DNA of 22,689 bases from an uncultured Microbacteriaceae bacterium (lineage in GTDB: Bacteria > Actinomycetota > Actinomycetes > Actinomycetales > Microbacteriaceae): positions 1 through 22,689 of the forward strand of contig CAMLMQ010000024.1 in the NCBI GenBank assembly GCA_946481135.1, in the 5' to 3' direction. The position numbers and the translations under genes are program-made. Every line of letters starts with the position of its first letter. Positions within the stretch are counted from its first letter, which is position 1. Positions 7,369-14,596 of the stretch are shown here, in pieces. The notes beneath the pieces are model-generated. The model worked only from the letters and a program-made list of their open reading frames with translations. It did no database searches and was not told the DNA's origin.

Positions 7369-9176
7369 CGTCCACCCTCCAGCGCGTCGAGCTCGGTACG
7401 GGACGGGCCGCCCTCGAGGGTCGAGCCGAGCAGCATCCTCGTGTACGGGTGCCGCGGACGCGCGAACACCGAGTCGACGTCGTTCATCTCCACGATGGTT
7501 CCCTTGTTCATCACGGCGACCCGGTCGCAGATGTCGGCGACCACGCCGAAGTTGTGGGTGACGAGGATGACGGCCATCCCCGACTCCGCCTGCAGGTCGC
7601 GCAGGAGCTTCAGCACCTCCGCCTGCACCGTCACGTCGAGTGCGGTGGTGGGCTCGTCGGCGATGAGCAGTCGGGGGCTGCACGACACCGCACCGGCGAT
7701 GAGCACGCGCTGCGCCATCCCCCCGGAGATCTCATGCGGGTACGACTCGAAGGTGCGCTTCGGGTCACGGATGCCCACCCGGTCCAGCAGGTCGAGGGAG
7801 CGGGTGCGCGCGGTCGCGCGGTCGATCTTCAGGCGGCGCATCATCGGCGTGATGAGCTGGGTGCCGATCTTGAACGACGGATCGAGGTTGCTCATCGGCT
7901 CCTGCGGGATGTACGCGATCCCGGTTCCGCGCAGCGAGCGCAGCGCGCCCGGCGTGAGCGACGTGAGGTCCTTCCCGTCGAAGAGGATGCTTCCGTTGGT
8001 CACGCGACCACCCGTCGACAGCAGTCCGAGCACTCCGAACGCGGTCTGCGTCTTGCCCGAGCCGGACTCGCCGACGAGGCCGAGCACCTCCCCCGCGCGA
8101 ACGTCGAGACTGACGTCGTGCACGACGGTCGTGACCGCGTCGCCCGAACCGTAGCCGATGCGCAGGTTGCGCACGGTGAGCACCGCGTCGGGATCCGGCT
8201 CCGGAGTCGGGATCGGCGTCGCGTCGTCTTCTGGTCGCGCGACGGCCGTCTCGGCGGTCACGACCGGCGTCGCCTCCACCGTCGCGGCCTCGCGGCGCTT
8301 GCGGGACGCGCGCGGGACGCGCACGCCGCGCTCTTCGAGAGCATCCCGCAGCCCGTTGCCGATCATCACGAGCGCGGCGCAGACGAGGGAGATCGCGAGG
8401 GCGGGCCAGAGGATCGAGATCGGGTCGCGGTAGAGGTTGCGGAAGCCCTCGTTGAGCATGTTGCCCCACGACGGGATCGTGTTGTCGCCCACCCCGAGGA
8501 ACTCCAGCCCCGATTGGATGGCGAGAGCGATCCCGAGCAGCAGCGACCCCTGGATGATGATGGGGGCTCGCACGACGGTGAGCACGTGTCGGCCGATGAT
8601 GGCCGAGTCCCGCAGCCCCGAGACCCGCGCCGCGTCGACGTAGAGCTCGTTGCGCACGTTGATGACCGCCGTGCGCACGATCCGGTAGAAGCCGGGCGAC
8701 AGGATGACGCCGAAGATGAGCATCGACATCCAGATCGAGGGGCCGAGCACCGCGCGCGCGGCGAGCAGCACGACGATTCCGGGCATCGACTGGATCATGC
8801 TCGAGGACCAGACCGAGAGCGAGTCGAACCAGCCGCCGTAGTACCCCGCGAGCAACCCCGACGGAATGCCGATGAGTGCCGCGACGACGAGCGCGAGCGC
8901 CGCGCCGAGAAGTGACACCTGGCCGCCGTACAGCAGTCGCGACCACGTGTCACGACCCGCGGAGTCGGTGCCCAGCAGGTGATCGGGCGACAGCGGCGGG
9001 AGGTACGAGTCGCGGATGGCCGAGAAGTTGGGGTCGGCTGTGGTCAGCAGCGGCGCGAACAGGGCCAGGGCGACGAGCGCCAGCAGCACGATCGAGGCCG
9101 CCGCGGGTAGCGGACTCGTGATGAACTGCCGGAACACCGAGTCGCGGGCGGCACGACGGGCGGTGGGGGCGGTCAT
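7365..9176 (-). CDS. ABC transporter permease-ATPase fusion, DppC-DppD type
   Basis: This is one 603-residue polypeptide joining two transporter subunits. Residues 1-285 are a DppC-like permease: a first membrane helix near 25-43, the HLLGTDSAGRD element at 66-76, further helices, and the DAARVSG coupling segment at 181-187. Residues about 286-330 are a linker, first basic (RASRKRRE), then rich in Ala, Thr, Pro and Glu. Residues 331-603 are a DppD-like ATPase with Walker A GESGSGKT (369-376), signature ISGGMAQRV (from 483), Walker B LLIADEPT (503-510), switch His541 and a C-terminal HPYTRMLLGS. Both halves look intact, so this is a true fusion, not a frameshift artefact. Such fusions recur in Actinobacteria. 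It overlaps its neighbours by 4 bases at each end. Confidence 0.95.
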   Translation of the reverse strand: MTAPTARRAARDSVFRQFITSPLPAAASIVLLALVALALFAPLLTTADPNFSAIRDSYLPPLSPDHLLGTDSAGRDTWSRLLYGGQVSLLGAALALVVAALIGIPSGLLAGYYGGWFDSLSVWSSSMIQSMPGIVVLLAARAVLGPSIWMSMLIFGVILSPGFYRIVRTAVINVRNELYVDAARVSGLRDSAIIGRHVLTVVRAPIIIQGSLLLGIALAIQSGLEFLGVGDNTIPSWGNMLNEGFRNLYRDPISILWPALAISLVCAALVMIGNGLRDALEERGVRVPRASRKRREAATVEATPVVTAETAVARPEDDATPIPTPEPDPDAVLTVRNLRIGYGSGDAVTTVVHDVSLDVRAGEVLGLVGESGSGKTQTAFGVLGLLSTGGRVTNGSILFDGKDLTSLTPGALRSLRGTGIAYIPQEPMSNLDPSFKIGTQLITPMMRRLKIDRATARTRSLDLLDRVGIRDPKRTFESYPHEISGGMAQRVLIAGAVSCSPRLLIADEPTTALDVTVQAEVLKLLRDLQAESGMAVILVTHNFGVVADICDRVAVMNKGTIVEMNDVDSVFARPRHPYTRMLLGSTLEGGPSRTELDALEGGR

Positions 9177-10081
9177 GCGACCCTCGCCTTCGGGTTGAGC
9201 ACGCCGACCAGAAGGTCGACGGCGAGGTTGACGGTCGCCACGATGAGCGACGTGACGATGATGAGCCCCATGACGACGGGGATGTCGCCACGAGTCGTGT
9301 AGGTGATCGCGACCGTGCCGAGACCCTGCAGCGCGAAGATCTGCTCGACCACGATCGCGGCACCGAGGAGGCCGACGAACTGCAGCCCCAGCACCGTGAT
9401 CCCGGTGCCCGAGGCGTTGCGCAGGGCGTGCTTGAAGACGATCTCGAGCTCGCTGAGGCCGCGACTGCGCAGCGTGCGAACGTAGTCGGCGCGGAGGACG
9501 TCGATCATCGCCCCGCGCACCTGCTGGGCCACCGAGGCGATCGCCCCGACCGAGATGGCCGCGATCGCGAGCCCCAGACTGCCCGGGCCCGTGGCGGGGA
9601 CGATCCGGAGGTTGAGCGCGAACACAACGACGAGGAAGAGCGCGATGAGGAACCCCGGGACGGCGTAGCCGACGACGGAGAGCACCTGCACGACGCGGTC
9701 GAGCCAGCCGCGGTAGACGGCGGCGGCGACACCCAGGCCGAACGCGATGATCGCCGAGATGATCGTGACGGTGATGATGAGGGAGAGCGTGACGGGGAGG
9801 CGCGCGAGGAGGGCGTCGATGACCTCTTGCGGCGTGAAGTAGGAGCGGCCGAGGTCACCGGTGAGAGCTCCGCCGAGCCACTCGACGTAGCGCACGGCGA
9901 GGGGCCGGTCGAGGCCGAGTTCGGCGGTCTTGAGGGCGACCTGCTCTTCAGTCGCCTGCTCACCGAGGATCGCGCGGGCGATGCCCTCGGACGAGAGGTA
10001 GAGCAGCGTGAACGCGATCACCGAGATCGCGAGGAGCTGGGACAGAGCCAGCGCGATGCGCTTGGCGAGGAACGTCAGCAC
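9173..10081 (-). CDS. ABC transporter permease, DppB/OppB type
   Basis: This is a 302-residue integral membrane permease of the binding-protein-dependent transport family. It has about six hydrophobic segments: one at the N-terminus (ALSQLLAISVIAFTLLYL), then four or five from residue about 100 onwards. The DYVRTLRSRGLSE segment near residue 210 is the cytoplasmic coupling loop seen in DppB-like proteins. It forms the channel with the permease half of the fusion encoded next. I chose the GTG at 10081 because the protein then begins right before the first membrane helix, as usual for this family, and an AGAGG element lies 9 bases upstream. Longer versions would run through the palindrome at 10104-10135 and into the binding-protein gene. 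Confidence 0.92.
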   Translation of the reverse strand: MLTFLAKRIALALSQLLAISVIAFTLLYLSSEGIARAILGEQATEEQVALKTAELGLDRPLAVRYVEWLGGALTGDLGRSYFTPQEVIDALLARLPVTLSLIITVTIISAIIAFGLGVAAAVYRGWLDRVVQVLSVVGYAVPGFLIALFLVVVFALNLRIVPATGPGSLGLAIAAISVGAIASVAQQVRGAMIDVLRADYVRTLRSRGLSELEIVFKHALRNASGTGITVLGLQFVGLLGAAIVVEQIFALQGLGTVAITYTTRGDIPVVMGLIIVTSLIVATVNLAVDLLVGVLNPKARVA

Positions 10082-10103
10082 GGGGTGGGACCTCTCGGCG
10101 GGA

Positions 10104-10135
10104 AGCGGACCCCCGGGAGCTCCCGGGGGTCCGCT
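10104..10135 (-). terminator. Perfect 32-bp GC-rich palindrome between binding-protein and permease genes
   Basis: The two 16-base halves, 10104-10119 and 10120-10135, are exact reverse complements. The transcript could form a very stable stem with a minimal loop. It begins 6 bases after the stop of the solute-binding gene and ends before the permease start. No T-run follows on the minus strand. An intrinsic terminator of the classical kind is therefore unlikely. A partial terminator or an RNA-stabilising stem that raises binding-protein yield over permease yield is the more likely role. Confidence 0.7.
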
Positions 10136-10140
10136 CGCGC

Positions 10141-11679
10141 TCAGTTGGCGGGCGAGTAGTTGTAGATCGACGGCACGGCCTGCTGGGCCTGAAGCGTGAT
10201 CTCGACGGTACCGTCGTCCGCGTACGTCGACTCCGCCGAGGAGAAGACGCCGAACCAGTTGTTGTCGATGAGCCACTCGTTGATCGAGCGTCCGATCTCG
10301 GTGCGCTCCTCGTCGCTCTGGGCGAACTGGAACTCGTCGATGAGCGCGTCGAGCTCCGGGTCAGACGAGCCGAACGGGTTCCACGGGGCGTCCGAGGCCA
10401 CGTACTGGCGGATCGTCGTCCAGTCGTTGAACATCGCGAGCGTGAAGTACGTGATCTCGTGCTTGCCGCCCAGCAGCGCGGGGATGATCTGTCCCGGCGC
10501 GAACTCGGTGCGGGTCATCGTGATCCCCACGTCCGCGAGGTTCTGCTCGATCGTCGCGTACAGCGCCGGCGGGAACACCCCGCCGATCGGCATGTTGAGC
10601 GTGAAGCCGTCGCCGTAGCCCGCCTCGTCGAGCAGCTCACGCGCCCGGTCGGGGTCGTACGCGAACCGGTCGCTGCCGCTGGCGTCGTCGAGGTAGGAGA
10701 GCGACGACTCGGGGAAGATCTGGTCTTCCAGCTGACCGAGTCCGGCGCCGACGTTGTCGAGCAGGCCCTCCTTGTCGATGGCAACGGTGATCGCCTCACG
10801 CACGCGCGGGTCGGCGAGTGCCGGGTTGAGCGCGCCGTCGCGGTCGAAGTAGACGAAGCCGGTCCAGTTGAGCGGCGCGTGCTGCACGTTGAAGCCCGCG
10901 GACTCGAGCTCGGCGGACGACGCCGGGTTATTGAAGATCGAGGCGTTGATCTGACCCGAGCGCAGCGCGTTGACTCGCGCCGTCTCGTCGGGCAGCAGCA
11001 GGAACTTCACCGAGTCGTAGGGAAGCGGGTCGCCCCAGTAGTCGTCGTTTCGCACGAAGGTGTACTCGGAGCCGACGACCGCGCTCTCGAGCACGTACGG
11101 TCCGGACCCGACCGGGTTCGAGGCGATGTCCTCGGTGCCGAGCGCCTCGGGGCTCGCCATGAGACCGAGCGCGCTCGCGAGCGAGTACTCGAGCGACGGG
11201 TCGGGCTCGCTGAGCTCGATGACGAGGGTCGTCGCGTCGGCCGCCTCGACCGACTCGATCGCCGACGCCTGGTTGGCCTGCGGGCCGGGGGTCGCGATGA
11301 AGTGCTCGATGTTGGCGACGGCCGCGTCCGCGTCGAACGCGGCACCGTCGGTGAAGGTGACGTCGTCGCGAAGCGTGAGGGTCAGCTCGGTGAGGCTGTC
11401 ATCCCACTCCCACTCGGTGGCGAGGAACGGCGCGAGGCTGCCGTCGGGCTCGCGCTTGATGAGGGCGTCGTAGACCGCCTGGAAGTACGGGAACGCGTTC
11501 CCCTCCTGGGCCGCCGACGGGTCGAACGAGGTCGGCTCCACGAACTGACCGAGGGTCAGGAGGGGGGCCGTCGTGGTGTCGCCCTCGTCGGGCTCGGTCG
11601 CGCCGCCGGTGCAGGCGGCGAGGGTGATGGCCAGCGCACCGGCCGTGGCTGCGAGAAGCAGCCGGGAGCTCTTCTTCAA
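10141..11679 (-). CDS. ABC transporter substrate-binding lipoprotein, family 5 (peptide/oligosaccharide type)
   Basis: This is a 512-residue extracellular binding protein of the SBP_bac_5 family. It starts at a TTG (11677-11679) giving MKKSSRLLL and a lipoprotein signal with lipobox L20-A-A-C23, so the mature protein is lipid-anchored outside the membrane. The TTG is supported by AAAGGA at 11687-11692 with a 7-base spacer; longer versions would put 26 odd residues before the signal. Family features include LTLTLRDDVTFTDGAAFDADAAV (first 20: LTLTLRDDVTFTDGAAFDAD), the NPVGSGPYVLE segment, NDDYWGD, and the VREAITVAIDKEGLL helix. It is the first gene of the operon. It delivers substrate to the DppB/DppC-D/DppF-like importer encoded downstream. 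The ligand is likely a small glycoside or oligosaccharide, judging by the downstream hydrolases. Confidence 0.94.
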   Translation of the reverse strand: MKKSSRLLLAATAGALAITLAACTGGATEPDEGDTTTAPLLTLGQFVEPTSFDPSAAQEGNAFPYFQAVYDALIKREPDGSLAPFLATEWEWDDSLTELTLTLRDDVTFTDGAAFDADAAVANIEHFIATPGPQANQASAIESVEAADATTLVIELSEPDPSLEYSLASALGLMASPEALGTEDIASNPVGSGPYVLESAVVGSEYTFVRNDDYWGDPLPYDSVKFLLLPDETARVNALRSGQINASIFNNPASSAELESAGFNVQHAPLNWTGFVYFDRDGALNPALADPRVREAITVAIDKEGLLDNVGAGLGQLEDQIFPESSLSYLDDASGSDRFAYDPDRARELLDEAGYGDGFTLNMPIGGVFPPALYATIEQNLADVGITMTRTEFAPGQIIPALLGGKHEITYFTLAMFNDWTTIRQYVASDAPWNPFGSSDPELDALIDEFQFAQSDEERTEIGRSINEWLIDNNWFGVFSSAESTYADDGTVEITLQAQQAVPSIYNYSPAN

Positions 11680-11686
11680 GATTCCG

Positions 11687-11692
11687 TCCTTT
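11687..11692 (-). promoter_or_regulatory. Ribosome binding site that fixes the TTG start of the binding protein
   Basis: AAAGGA on the minus strand is followed by seven bases and then TTG at 11679. No ATG or GTG near this position gives a normal lipoprotein signal peptide. This site therefore decides the start. Confidence 0.75.
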
Positions 11693-11763
11693 ACGTCGTT
11701 GTGGGGGCGGAAAGCTCTGAACGACCCGCGGGAGCGGGGCGAGCAGGTGCTCACCATTGCGCA

Positions 11764-11823
11764 CCTTAAACTGAGTGCCCACTCAGGATAACGCCTTAAA
11801 CCGAGTGTGTATACGGGTTAACG
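11764..11823. promoter_or_regulatory. Two tandem 30-bp operator-like repeats in the divergent control region
   Basis: Copies at 11764-11793 and 11794-11823 abut exactly and agree at 22 of 30 positions. Both begin CCTTAAAC, carry GAGTG at positions 10-14 and end in TAACG. The first copy contains a perfect palindrome, CTGAGTG-CC-CACTCAG (11771-11786), of the size and style bound by TetR dimers. In the second copy the right arm has decayed (TATACGG in place of CACTCGG). GATAACG at 11787-11793 is also repeated inverted at 11828-11834. The region lies between the divergent binding-protein and lactonase genes, so one regulator could control both. The TetR protein encoded at 5913-6530 is the best candidate. 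I could not assign the -35 and -10 boxes with confidence. Confidence 0.75.
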
Positions 11824-11856
11824 GAATCGTTATCGACGGAACGAAGGAGGTGCGAC

Positions 11857-12759
11857 ATGGGGAACCCCGATGAACCGCGTCGCGTCGAGATGGAACGCGG
11901 CATCCTGCCCGAGGGCATCGTCGGGGATGGCCCCTCCCGCACGGTGAGCTGGGTCGACATCGAACTCGGAGCGTTGCACACCGGGACCGTCGCGCGCGGG
12001 GCGATCACGCACGAGCGCACGATCGAGACCGGCGACCAGCTCGGGTGCGCGCTGCCCTCCGAGGCGGGCGGTTGGGTGTGCGGACTCGGCCGATCGCTCG
12101 CGACCGTCTGGGCTGCCGGCGCGATCGAGGCCACGCCGCCGCTCCTGCGGCCGAGCGAGCGCTTCAACGACGGTCACGTCGATCCGCAGGGACGCCTGGT
12201 CATCGGCACCCTCGACTCCGACGGACCGAACGGTCGGCAGCTGCTCCTGCGACTCGAGCACGACGGGGCCGTCACGATGATCAGCGAGACGGTGGGGATC
12301 TCGAACGGGATCGCCTGGTCGCCCGACGGCGCCTGGATGTATCACGCCGACACCGCGGCGCGCACGATCAGTCGACGGTCGTACGGCTCCGAGGTCGGCC
12401 CGCCCGAGCCGTTCCTCGCGATCGACGGGATGCCGGACGGCATCGCCGTCGACGAGCACGGCCGGCTGTGGGTCACCGTGTTCGACGCGGGACGGGTCGA
12501 CGTCTACGACCCCGAGGGAACTCGCCGCCCCGAACTCACCGTCACGCTCGCGGAGGCCCATGTCGCGAGCGTCGGATTCGCCGGACCCGACCTCGATGTG
12601 CTCGTGCTCGCGACCGGCATGCCGCTCATGCGCGGCTGGCTCGCGCTGCGCCGCCCGCGGGACGGCTGGCTCTTCACGATGCCGTCACCCGCGCGCGGTC
12701 TACCCGTCCGCCGCTGGACTCCCGCTCCGCTTCCGGCCGAGCTGCCGCGCGTCGGGTGA
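11857..12759 (+). CDS. SMP-30/gluconolactonase/LRE family protein
   Basis: This is a 300-residue six-bladed propeller lactonase of the SMP-30 family. Likely metal ligands are Glu19 in ILPEG, Asn150 in GISNGIAWSPDG and Asp194 in GMPDGIAVDE. Substrate-contact residues are Arg102 and Asn104 in ERFNDGHVDPQGRL. This set matches the family's single divalent metal site. No signal peptide is present, so it is cytoplasmic. The ATG at 11857 follows AGGAGGT by a short spacer. The gene is divergent from the glycoside operon and shares its operator region. Members hydrolyse sugar lactones such as gluconolactone. A lactone could come from the dehydrogenase at the far end of the operon, but the true substrate is unknown. 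Confidence 0.93.
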   Translation: MGNPDEPRRVEMERGILPEGIVGDGPSRTVSWVDIELGALHTGTVARGAITHERTIETGDQLGCALPSEAGGWVCGLGRSLATVWAAGAIEATPPLLRPSERFNDGHVDPQGRLVIGTLDSDGPNGRQLLLRLEHDGAVTMISETVGISNGIAWSPDGAWMYHADTAARTISRRSYGSEVGPPEPFLAIDGMPDGIAVDEHGRLWVTVFDAGRVDVYDPEGTRRPELTVTLAEAHVASVGFAGPDLDVLVLATGMPLMRGWLALRRPRDGWLFTMPSPARGLPVRRWTPAPLPAELPRVG

Positions 12760-12779
12760 CGCCGACCGGTCGGGGCAGA

Positions 12780-13280
12780 ATGGCGGGGATGACCTCCGCC
12801 GCGCTGCCGCCCGACGAACCGGAACCCCTGCACTACACCGGGTTCCTCTTCCGTCGCGCGCAGCAGGTGCACGTCGCCGCCTGGCAGCGTCACGTGTCGG
12901 CGGGGGTCTCGAGCGTGCAGTTCGGGGTGCTGGCCGTGCTCGCCCGGATGCCGGATGCCAGCCAGCAGGATCTCTGCGACGAACTCGATCTCGACCGCTC
13001 GACGATCGCCGACCTGGTGAGCCGCCTCGAGCGCAACGGCCTGATCGAACGTGCGCGCGACGACGCCGACCGTCGGCGGAATCGCGTGCGGCTGACCGGA
13101 GCGGGTCGCGAGACCCTCGATCGGCTCCGTCCCCGCGCGGAAGAAGTCGAGCACGTGCTCACCGACGCCCTCGACACCGCCGAGCGGGCGACCTTGCGCC
13201 GACTCCTGCTCAAGGTGCTCGCGAGCGACTACCCGCCGGGAACGGGCGGGAGTTCGATGACCTCCCCGAGCACCGAGTAG
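12780..13280 (+). CDS. MarR family transcriptional regulator
   Basis: This is a 166-residue winged-helix regulator. The recognition region is DASQQDLCDELDLDRSTIAD, followed by LVSRLERNGLIER and the wing DDADRRRNRVRLT, the standard MarR pattern including the Asp-x-Arg wing tip. The ATG at 12780 has GGGG five bases upstream. A second ATG at 12789 is possible and would remove three residues. It is 20 bases after the lactonase gene. Its last 52 bases overlap the 3' end of the convergent flavin reductase gene. MarR proteins often respond to phenolic acids, so control of the neighbouring gentisate operon is plausible. A link to the lactonase gene is also possible. Confidence 0.93.
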   Translation: MAGMTSAALPPDEPEPLHYTGFLFRRAQQVHVAAWQRHVSAGVSSVQFGVLAVLARMPDASQQDLCDELDLDRSTIADLVSRLERNGLIERARDDADRRRNRVRLTGAGRETLDRLRPRAEEVEHVLTDALDTAERATLRRLLLKVLASDYPPGTGGSSMTSPSTE

Positions 13281-13834
13281 CGCGGACCCGCCAGACGCCC
13301 CAGGGGACGCACGCGACCGGTGTCGATCCGGCCGTCGACGAGCACGTCGTCGCGCACGTACCACGACACGACCCGGCCGACGAGGAACTCTCCCCCGGTG
13401 GGGCTGAACTCGATCACCCGCTCGAGGACGCACTCCATGCTGACCGGCACGCCCGCGATCCGCGGCACGGCGACGACCGTCGACGGCTCCAGCTCGAGAC
13501 CCACGGCCTCGGCCTCGCTCACGTCGGGGCCGAACCACTCCGAGCTCGCGTGCAGCCGCTCGAGCATGTCGTCGCCGGCGATGTTGACGACGAACTCGCC
13601 GTCGTCGAGGGCGTTGCGCAGCGTATCCTTCCGGCCGGTGGTGCGCCGGTTCACGGTGAAGCCGAGCATCGCGGGATGCTGACTCACCCAGGTGAACGAA
13701 CTGAACGGCGCGACGTTCGTCGGCTTCGGCGGCACGCCGCTCGTCACCCATGCGATCGGGCGCGGGACGACGGAGCCGACGAGCAGTCGGTACGTGCTCG
13801 CGGGATCGAGCTCGCGGGCGTCGATGTCGGCCAC
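13229..13834 (-). CDS. Flavin reductase family protein (FMN-binding split barrel)
   Basis: This is a 201-residue flavoprotein of the flavin reductase/split-barrel family. Visible features are VVPRPIAWVTS (22-32) and the NVAPFSSFTWVSQHPAMLGF region near 40-59, which together form the flavin phosphate and isoalloxazine pocket. A TLRNALDDGEFVVNI segment follows. It starts at GTG 13834 with GGAGG (13839-13843) and a 4-base spacer, 8 bases after the maleylpyruvate isomerase stop, so it is the last gene of the gentisate operon. It may supply reduced FMN to a monooxygenase acting upstream of gentisate, but no such hydroxylase lies in this window. Alternatively it acts as an independent flavin enzyme. 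The 3' end overlaps the MarR gene on the other strand. Confidence 0.92.
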   Translation of the reverse strand: MADIDARELDPASTYRLLVGSVVPRPIAWVTSGVPPKPTNVAPFSSFTWVSQHPAMLGFTVNRRTTGRKDTLRNALDDGEFVVNIAGDDMLERLHASSEWFGPDVSEAEAVGLELEPSTVVAVPRIAGVPVSMECVLERVIEFSPTGGEFLVGRVVSWYVRDDVLVDGRIDTGRVRPLGRLAGPRYSVLGEVIELPPVPGG

Positions 13835-13842
13835 GGTGCCTC

Positions 13843-14595
13843 CTAAAGCCAGGTCGGTGCGGGGCCCGGCGGCGTCCCGTCGGGTGTCGTGACCCCGCGG
13901 TGCGACCGGCCGATGCCCCATCCCACCACGTCGGCGGCCGTTCCTCGCACGACGATCGGATCGGCGCGGCCGTCCTCGAGCACCCGGTAGGTGCCGTCGC
14001 GGTCGATCGGCTCGAGCAGGATGTCGGGATCGCCGTCGGTGCGCTTGCGTCGCCACACGGCCAGGAGGTCGTCGAGCAGCAGGTCGAGCAACGGCGCGGG
14101 GAAGTCGCGGGTCGTGTACCCGGTGCGCAGATCGAGGGCGTGGATCCACACCTCGCGCGTGCGCATCCAGACGGTCTCGGCGACTGGAACCGTGCGGCCC
14201 TGCGCGGTCACCACGGGGTACGACCAGCGGTCGTCGGGCAGATCGCGCCACTCGACATTGAGATGCACCGAGGCGTGGGCGGCGAGGTGCCGGAGCGCGT
14301 CGGCGGGAAGCGTCGCACCGAACTCGATCTCCTCGGCGCGTTGCGTCGTCGACTCGTACATCGGGGTCTCGACACCGGTGCGCGCCCACTCGACGAGCCG
14401 GGCGACGGCGCGCGCGTTGAACCCGACGTGCGCGATGACGTGCGCGCGCGACCATCCCGGCAGCAGCGACGGCTCTCCCAGCTCGTCGTCACCGACCTCG
14501 CCGAGAGCGCGCGCCCAGAACGCCTGGCCGCGCCGCATGAGCAGGAGCGCCTCGACGACGTCCGGGTCGGTGACGAGATCGCTGCGCGCGGCCAC
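13843..14595 (-). CDS. Mycothiol-dependent maleylpyruvate isomerase
   Basis: This is a 250-residue protein of the MDMPI/DinB fold. The N-terminal four-helix bundle carries LPGWSRAHVIAHVGFN (45-60), and the T-P-M-Y-E-S-T-T-Q-R-A-E-E-I-E segment matches known mycothiol-dependent maleylpyruvate isomerases. Likely zinc ligands are His56, Glu148 and His152 (TREVWIH). The C-terminal part (about 165-250) is the small MDMPI_C-like domain. It converts maleylpyruvate to fumarylpyruvate, the middle step of gentisate breakdown, with mycothiol as cofactor. It begins at GTG 14595, one base after the fumarylpyruvate hydrolase stop, with GGGAG six bases upstream. The neighbours on both sides of the pathway step make this assignment firm. 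Confidence 0.93.
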   Translation of the reverse strand: MAARSDLVTDPDVVEALLLMRRGQAFWARALGEVGDDELGEPSLLPGWSRAHVIAHVGFNARAVARLVEWARTGVETPMYESTTQRAEEIEFGATLPADALRHLAAHASVHLNVEWRDLPDDRWSYPVVTAQGRTVPVAETVWMRTREVWIHALDLRTGYTTRDFPAPLLDLLLDDLLAVWRRKRTDGDPDILLEPIDRDGTYRVLEDGRADPIVVRGTAADVVGWGIGRSHRGVTTPDGTPPGPAPTWL

Positions 14596-14596
14596 A

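Noticed and set aside
6472..8915. Overlapping long plus-strand frames opposite the ABC ATPase genes
   Set aside because: No domain, biased composition, and both ATPases on the other strand have full Walker and signature motifs.
10104..10135. Palindrome as a classical intrinsic terminator
   Set aside because: No T-run follows the stem and the next gene of the same transporter lies directly downstream.
9173..10276. Longer version of the DppB-like permease starting at 10276
   Set aside because: The extra 65 residues read through the palindrome and into the binding-protein gene, and precede the normal first helix.
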